From: Scortum barcoo
Lineage: Eukaryota > Chordata > Actinopteri > Centrarchiformes > Terapontidae
DNA: 64,000 nucleotides
Assembly (NCBI GenBank): GCA_023238725.1
Contig: CM041545.1
Span: 15,777,501-15,841,500, forward strand
Reading direction: 5' to 3'
Position 1 is the stretch's first letter. The number at the start of each line of letters is the position of its first letter. Below the pieces are notes generated by a model. It searched no databases. It worked only from the letters and a program-made list of their open reading frames with translations, and was not told the origin of the DNA. The translations under genes were made by a program, and so were the position numbers. Below, piece by piece: positions 61,401 through 64,000 of the stretch.

Positions 61401-64000
61401 ACAGGCCTGGTGTGCGCACACAAACACACATACGCACACAGATACTCCCCTGTTTTAGTGCCAGAGAAAAATACCTCAGTGGATAAATAAATAAGCTAAC
61501 GCCTGTGGAGCTTGCCAGTGGTCCTGTGTCCTGCGTTGCTGTGACTGAATTATGGCAAACCTTTTGAACAAATTGGTTGCGAGTCTAATGGGTCAGAATG
61601 CCCTATATCTTGCCGAGTGGCCGCTGTCATGCTCTCACCGTGACACACTACTGCAGCCCCTCGCGGGGGCGTGTCTAAAACATTTTCAGTGGGGGCGCGG
61701 AGGCAGGAAATCAACAACACATTTGCACATTACAGCACAGGTATATTTGCAATGGCTGCATGTAGCTTGCTGTAGGGGACCTGCTGAACCAGTACAGTAT
61801 GCAGTTATTGGTGGAGTAAATATAAGAATGAACACAATGCAAAGTATACCTTTTTGTCCTGTTAGTAGTTTCTCATTCAAGCAATTTAAGAGGAATATGA
61901 CATTTTTAAAAAATTGAACTATGTTGCCATTTCTAAGTGATAGTCTGTCATACAGCTCATTTCAGCAGGTCTCATGATCTTACGCACACATAGAAAGACA
62001 GAAATTAAAGTTTCTAACCTGTGAACATCACTTCAGTACCAAGGAGAGCGCACACTCCTAAAGATCATTAAACAGATTCATATAAATTTTGTATGGTCAT
62101 TTGGGCTGTAAAAAATGAATTACATCATCAGTAGACAAAAGACTTAACAGACTTGTCTTTTATTCTACAAACAAAACAGTTTAATGATCAAATTTACCAC
62201 ACTGCATTAGCATCCACTGAAATTTTAAATGTTTGCTAAATGTATTTTTCTCCTTCTGTGTTGGCTTTTTATTGTTGGCTTTGAGTGTATTTTGTAACAC
62301 ATGATAAGATATCAGACTAACAAATTTGTCAGTTTTTTTCCCCTGGGAAGGTCAGATAAGTTTATAACATCTTCAGGCAGAGTTGGCACACCTGAAAACC
62401 AATACCTGCAGGTTATCCAGTGGCATGGCAATCCCTCATCAACCTCTGGGTGAACCAACCCTCCAGCTGCCCCCAGTGTCCTTCTTTCCTGGAAGAACTA
62501 CTTCTGACAGGGTTCCTAGAAGCAGCCCAATGGTTCTTTTGTTAACACCATTAGCCCTGAATGAAAGGCTACATAAACGCATTTGTGTGTGCGCACACAC
62601 ACAGACATACACACTTAGGTCACCATTGATGGTGTCCTGTGCGTGCTGACTTAGACTCTTTACCACCACTGGTGATCATCTTATAAATCAATACTGTGGG
62701 CCAGCTGGCCAGTGTTTTCGTGTATTAGCCTCTGAAGACGGACAGTAATATGGTCAGCTTAGACTAGACAAACAGATTAATACATTAAAGAGGTCACTAT
62801 GTCCTCCGTTGCCTTCTTGTAAGTCACGACAGGCTTCTACAAAAGTGAAAGGTCCAAATAGTGTTTTGGTGCCAGCGAGTCTGCAGGGTCTGAATGATGT
62901 CAAAGCTTGGAATTTGCGGACGGAGCTGTTGCTGATGCGCAGTGGCCTTGCCGTTGCACTGATCTTGTCTTTTGTTCAAAGCAGGGGGTGATTACATTTC
63001 AGCTCAATTTGTTCAGTATCGATAAGGTCAATGGAGATGAATTGTGGCATATTTATGAAACGGTAGAACCGTGTGTTATTGTAACCATGGGGGCATCACC
63101 AGTTCCTGAAAGCACATCTGTCATGACTGCACAAAAAAAAAATATTACAGCTAGGGCCATCTTTGTCAAAACACTTTCTAATGTGAAGCACCATGGATAC
63201 GGTTTGTTTCTTACCCCTATGTGGCAAACACAAACGCAAATGTATATGGATCTATAGTGTTCTGGGAAATGCATGATCTGTGGTCAATACAGTATAGGAT
63301 ATCCTCCTTTTTTCAGCCAGGACTTATCTAGTAACTACATTGAACACCAAAGTGCTATCTCCTGGCCCTTTCAACGTGTTTGCTCATCTCACTTAAGGAT
63401 TTTCCTTTCTGACCCAGGCCAGCGGGACTTATCGCTGTTTTTCACTGCCGCGTACTCAACATATAATCGCTTACCGCATGTATTAGCCATCTCTCACTTT
63501 TTCTTGCTTGTCTTTTAACCCCATGCATGTCTGTTTTACCCCCACACACACACACACACACCTCCCCCCACCTCATTCTCTAAACCACAATTAGATTCCC
63601 TGTTTACCCAGCAGAGACTGGCTTGCATTACTCTTCAAACATAAACTCGGCGGTAATCGCTTTGTCTATTTTTCACATGTGCAGCCATGCAATCAAGCGC
63701 ACAGACCCATATGGGGTTTTTCTAGGAATCTGGTGGTGGTAAATGCATGGCAGTCCTGTGGTCTTTCTGTCTTTTGCCCCTAGCAGCGGAGGTCATTTCT
63801 CATTTCTCATATTTGTCTAGTCTGTGTGCGTGCGTGGACCTCGAGTCCAGGTTTTTCTTGTTGCCTTTGTCTGTGGCCTGCTTCCCATTGACATGAGGTG
63901 GCAAGGCCCCTGCTGCTGTTGTGTTCTGGCAGCAGTTAGCCACATGGGTTCAGGCAAGGGGGGCGGGTGGGAGGGGGAATGTAATTACCTTTTTCCCTTT
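58476..64000 (+). other. astn2: astn2 intron (5' part), runs past window end
   Basis: The intron opens with GTGAGA. In other vertebrates the next exon would continue toward the FNIII and annexin-like parts; no such exon is present before 64000. CA/TA runs occur at 59025, 59450-59481, 59969-59985 and 63542-63561. At 61610-61700 there is a GC-rich patch of unknown nature. Open frames here, such as 58591-58962 (minus) and 61552-61917 (plus), show no recognisable domain. Confidence 0.8.
59450..59481. repeat. (CA)n/(TA)n compound microsatellite
   Basis: CA array changing to CATA and TATG units. The Cys-Val and Thr-His frames over it are artefacts. Confidence 0.85.

Overview
This window is a vertebrate, almost certainly teleost (probably percomorph) chromosomal segment. 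One strand carries part of the astrotactin-2 gene (astn2, plus strand) and a complete trim32 gene lies on the opposite strand inside one of its introns. The teleost assignment rests on the moderately compact introns and on debris from LINE, Tigger and other repeat families I recognise from fish genomes. It is inference; no species can be named.

astn2: seven internal coding exons are visible at 5281-5431, 17879-18045, 20804-20992, 41909-42033, 43243-43347, 43585-43764 and 58153-58475. All have AG/GT borders. Their phases join without a break into 413 consecutive codons with no stop. Together they encode the first EGF-like domain, the next cysteine-rich EGF-like unit, and much of the MACPF (perforin-like) region including the signature Y-G-S-H-Y. 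The 5' part of the gene (signal peptide and membrane segments) and the 3' part (rest of MACPF, FNIII, annexin-like domain) lie outside. The window begins and ends in introns.

trim32: minus strand, CDS 48168-50225 (685 codons, uninterrupted), with RING, B-box, coiled coil, a low-complexity linker and an NHL propeller. Its noncoding first exon and a GC-rich promoter with CRE and CCAAT motifs can be placed near 52091-52261. Its 3' end is probably at the minus-strand AATAAA at 47642-47647. The antisense nesting of TRIM32 in ASTN2 is the arrangement known in mammals.

The rest is intron. It contains decayed LINE fragments at 253-551, 14340-14640, 15290-15712, 34650-35090, 52760-53120 and 53690-54060. 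It also holds a deleted Tigger/pogo element with TA duplications (27901-28611), two fish-type interspersed repeats (3636-4192 and 44605-45082), and many microsatellites. A perfect 62-bp inverted repeat has arms at 25201-25262 and 27694-27755. A perfect 16-bp hairpin lies at 55553-55591. Two repeat-free stretches look like possible conserved enhancers. I found no tRNA, rRNA, CRISPR or bacterial-type system, and no convincing new protein-coding gene.
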